Both the position numbers and the translations under genes were made by a program. Below, one piece after another: positions 62,777 to 64,000 of a DNA stretch of 64,000 nucleotides (position 1 is the first letter of the stretch; each line of letters opens with the position of its first letter). Source of the stretch: CAVWNR01 sp963756525 (lineage in GTDB: Bacteria; Actinomycetota; Actinomycetes; Mycobacteriales; Jatrophihabitantaceae); contig CAVWNR010000009.1 in NCBI GenBank assembly GCA_963756525.1, positions 744,001-808,000 of the forward strand, written 5' to 3'. The notes beneath the pieces are model-generated. The model did not search any database and was not told the DNA's origin. It saw nothing but the letters and a program-made list of their open reading frames with translations.

Positions 62777-63505
62777 TCACGCCGATTCCGCGACCTGCTC
62801 GGGCGTCTTCACCAGGCGGGCGGCGACCGACGGATCGGTCGGCCCCTCGCCGAACGAAGGACAGAACCGCGCGAGTGCGCAGGCCCCGCAGGCCGGCTTG
62901 CGCGAGTGGCAGACCCGCCGGCCGTGCCAGATCACCCGGTGCGACAGGATCGTCCAGTCTTTCTTGGGGATCAGCGCGGCGACGTCGTGCTCAACCTTCA
63001 CCGGGTCGGTCTCAGTGGTCCAGCGCCACCGCCGGGCAAGCCGCCCGAAGTGGGTGTCGACGGTGATGCCCGGGACCCCGAACGCGTTGCCCAGCACCAC
63101 GTTCGCGGTCTTGCGGCCGAAGCCGGGTAGCGTCACGAGATCTTGCAGCCGCGCCGGCACCGCTCCGTCGAATCGTTCGACCAGCGCCTGCCCGAGCTTG
63201 ATCAGCGAGCTGGTCTTGTTCCGGAAGAAGCCGGTCGGGCGGATCATCTCCTCCAGCTCCGACCGGTCGGCCGCGGCGTAGTCGGCCGCCGTCGGGTAGC
63301 GCTCGAACACCGCCGGGGTGACCTCGTTGACGCGCTTGTCCGTGCACTGAGCGGAGAGAATCGTCGCCACCGCAAGCTCGAGCGGACTGGTGAAGTCCAG
63401 CTCGCAATGCGCCTGCGGGTAGAGCTCGGCGAGCTCGCGGGTGATGCGCCGCGCGCGGCGGGTAAGCGCCAACGGCGTCTCGGATGGGGCGGTCGCGGCG
63501 AGCAC
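62777..63505 (-). CDS. nth: Endonuclease III
   Basis: 242 residues from GTG 63505. HhH motif LVTLPGFGRKTANVVLGNAFG, catalytic Lys in SAQCTDKRVNEVTP and Asp in VDTHFGRLARR. The 4Fe-4S cluster is CHSRKPACGACALARFC (C-x6-C-x2-C-x5-C). It removes oxidised pyrimidines. Conserved neighbour of crp and marP. Confidence 0.96.
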   Translation of the reverse strand: MLAATAPSETPLALTRRARRITRELAELYPQAHCELDFTSPLELAVATILSAQCTDKRVNEVTPAVFERYPTAADYAAADRSELEEMIRPTGFFRNKTSSLIKLGQALVERFDGAVPARLQDLVTLPGFGRKTANVVLGNAFGVPGITVDTHFGRLARRWRWTTETDPVKVEHDVAALIPKKDWTILSHRVIWHGRRVCHSRKPACGACALARFCPSFGEGPTDPSVAARLVKTPEQVAESA

Positions 63506-63535
63506 GAGGCAACTGTACGGACTACCCTGGCGACG

Positions 63536-63781
63536 ATGGCCGGACTTCTGGTGTTGCTCTTTCCGCTGCTGCTTCTCGGGTTTCTGCTGTTCATGGGCAG
63601 GGTCGAGGAGCCGCTGAACAATGTCGCCGTCGAGCGGCAGATCGAGCAGTTCCTGGACGACGCCAACCCCGAGGAACTCGACACCTTCGTCCGCGAGGGC
63701 GCCGATTCGGCGTTGCGGCGGTTCCGCCAGCGGCTCGGGCTGCGCCGCCTGCTGCGCTCACCGCGCCGCCGCGCATCCTGA
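63536..63781 (+). CDS. Small hypothetical protein with N-terminal membrane helix
   Basis: 81 residues from ATG 63536: a strong hydrophobic helix (LLVLLFPLLLLGFLLFM, 4-20), an acidic middle and a basic end RLRRLLRSPRRRAS. Its position, divergent from nth and before crp, fits a genuine small gene. Function unknown. Confidence 0.65.
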   Translation: MAGLLVLLFPLLLLGFLLFMGRVEEPLNNVAVERQIEQFLDDANPEELDTFVREGADSALRRFRQRLGLRRLLRSPRRRAS

Positions 63782-63906
63782 GCCGGCCTTGCGCACGGCC
63801 GACGCCCGCTGTGAGCGGCGCAGTATGCCATAGACTCCGCTGACGGCGACCGGGTGAGCACGTCCGCACAGAGCGCTCGTCCCTCGGCGCCTGCGAAGGA
63901 GCTGAC

Positions 63907-64000
63907 GTGGACGAGGTCCTGCGCAAGGCCGGCCTGTTCCAGGGCGTCGACCCCGACGACGCGGAGGCCCTCGCCAGCCAGTTCGAGATCTTCGACGCAC
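63907..64000 (+). CDS. crp: Crp/Fnr family transcriptional regulator, N-terminal part (cut by window end)
   Basis: From GTG 63907, with AAGGAG upstream, the first 31 residues read VDEVLRKAGLFQGVDPDDAEAL, the start of the actinobacterial cAMP receptor protein. Its place next to nth matches Rv3676 of M. tuberculosis. The rest lies outside the window. Confidence 0.88.
   Translation, partial: MDEVLRKAGLFQGVDPDDAEALASQFEIFDA

Overview
The window is high-GC actinomycete chromosome. Gene content and order (ricT-holB-tmk, topA, hppA, Flp/Tad pilus genes, acs, holin-like gene, epoxide hydrolase, marP, NUDIX hydrolase, nth, crp) match the conserved neighbourhood known from Mycobacterium (Rv3644c to Rv3676c) and relatives. 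Actinobacterial markers include a mycothiol-type DinB pair, a SigG-like sigma factor, RicT and MarP. The species cannot be named from the sequence.

Layout. 1-3.4 kb: a LuxR/MalT-type regulator cut by the window edge, a small gene plus DUF4386 membrane protein, a wrecked ABC ATPase gene and a VOC protein. 3.4-14.7 kb: an integrated island of 11.2 kb bounded by a 44-bp direct repeat of the 3' half of tRNA-Thr(CGT). It carries a ROK-regulated sugar uptake and catabolism operon, a RES/Xre toxin-antitoxin pair, an HTH antitoxin with a PIN-toxin stub, and the frameshifted C-terminus of a tyrosine integrase. 14.7-28.1 kb: housekeeping genes (ricT, holB, an MFS-tmk fusion, tam, topA, hppA), with a nuclease-like gene framed by two palindromic repeats. 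28.1-29.3 kb and 50.5-54.2 kb: the two halves of one Flp/Tad pilus locus, same strand and expected order, separated by about 21 kb. 54-64 kb: HAD phosphatase, DHDPS-like enzyme, antiporter, ephE/marP/NUDIX/nth/crp core.

The most interesting region is 29.4-46 kb, between the pilus halves. At 35540 lies a tRNA-Ala-like gene with G1:C72, G2:C71, G3:U70, A73 and an encoded CCA. Its anticodon arm is a perfect 6-bp stem with a CUUG tetraloop, so it has no normal 7-nt anticodon loop. Downstream on the same strand is a 440-residue alanyl-tRNA synthetase that stops at the end of the aminoacylation core, with no editing or C-Ala domain. Next is a membrane-anchored esterase, and 1.1 kb beyond it, on the other strand, an MprF-type aminoacyl-phosphatidylglycerol synthase at the end of an MFS/two-component operon. 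I read this as a dedicated, translation-independent alanylation system: its own tRNA, its own mini-synthetase, a lipid transferase and a possible reversing esterase. Two paralogous 76-77-residue membrane proteins flank the MprF operon, and a flippase/pseudokinase protein lies 3 kb upstream of the tRNA. The biochemical role is inference; the gene architecture is seen directly.
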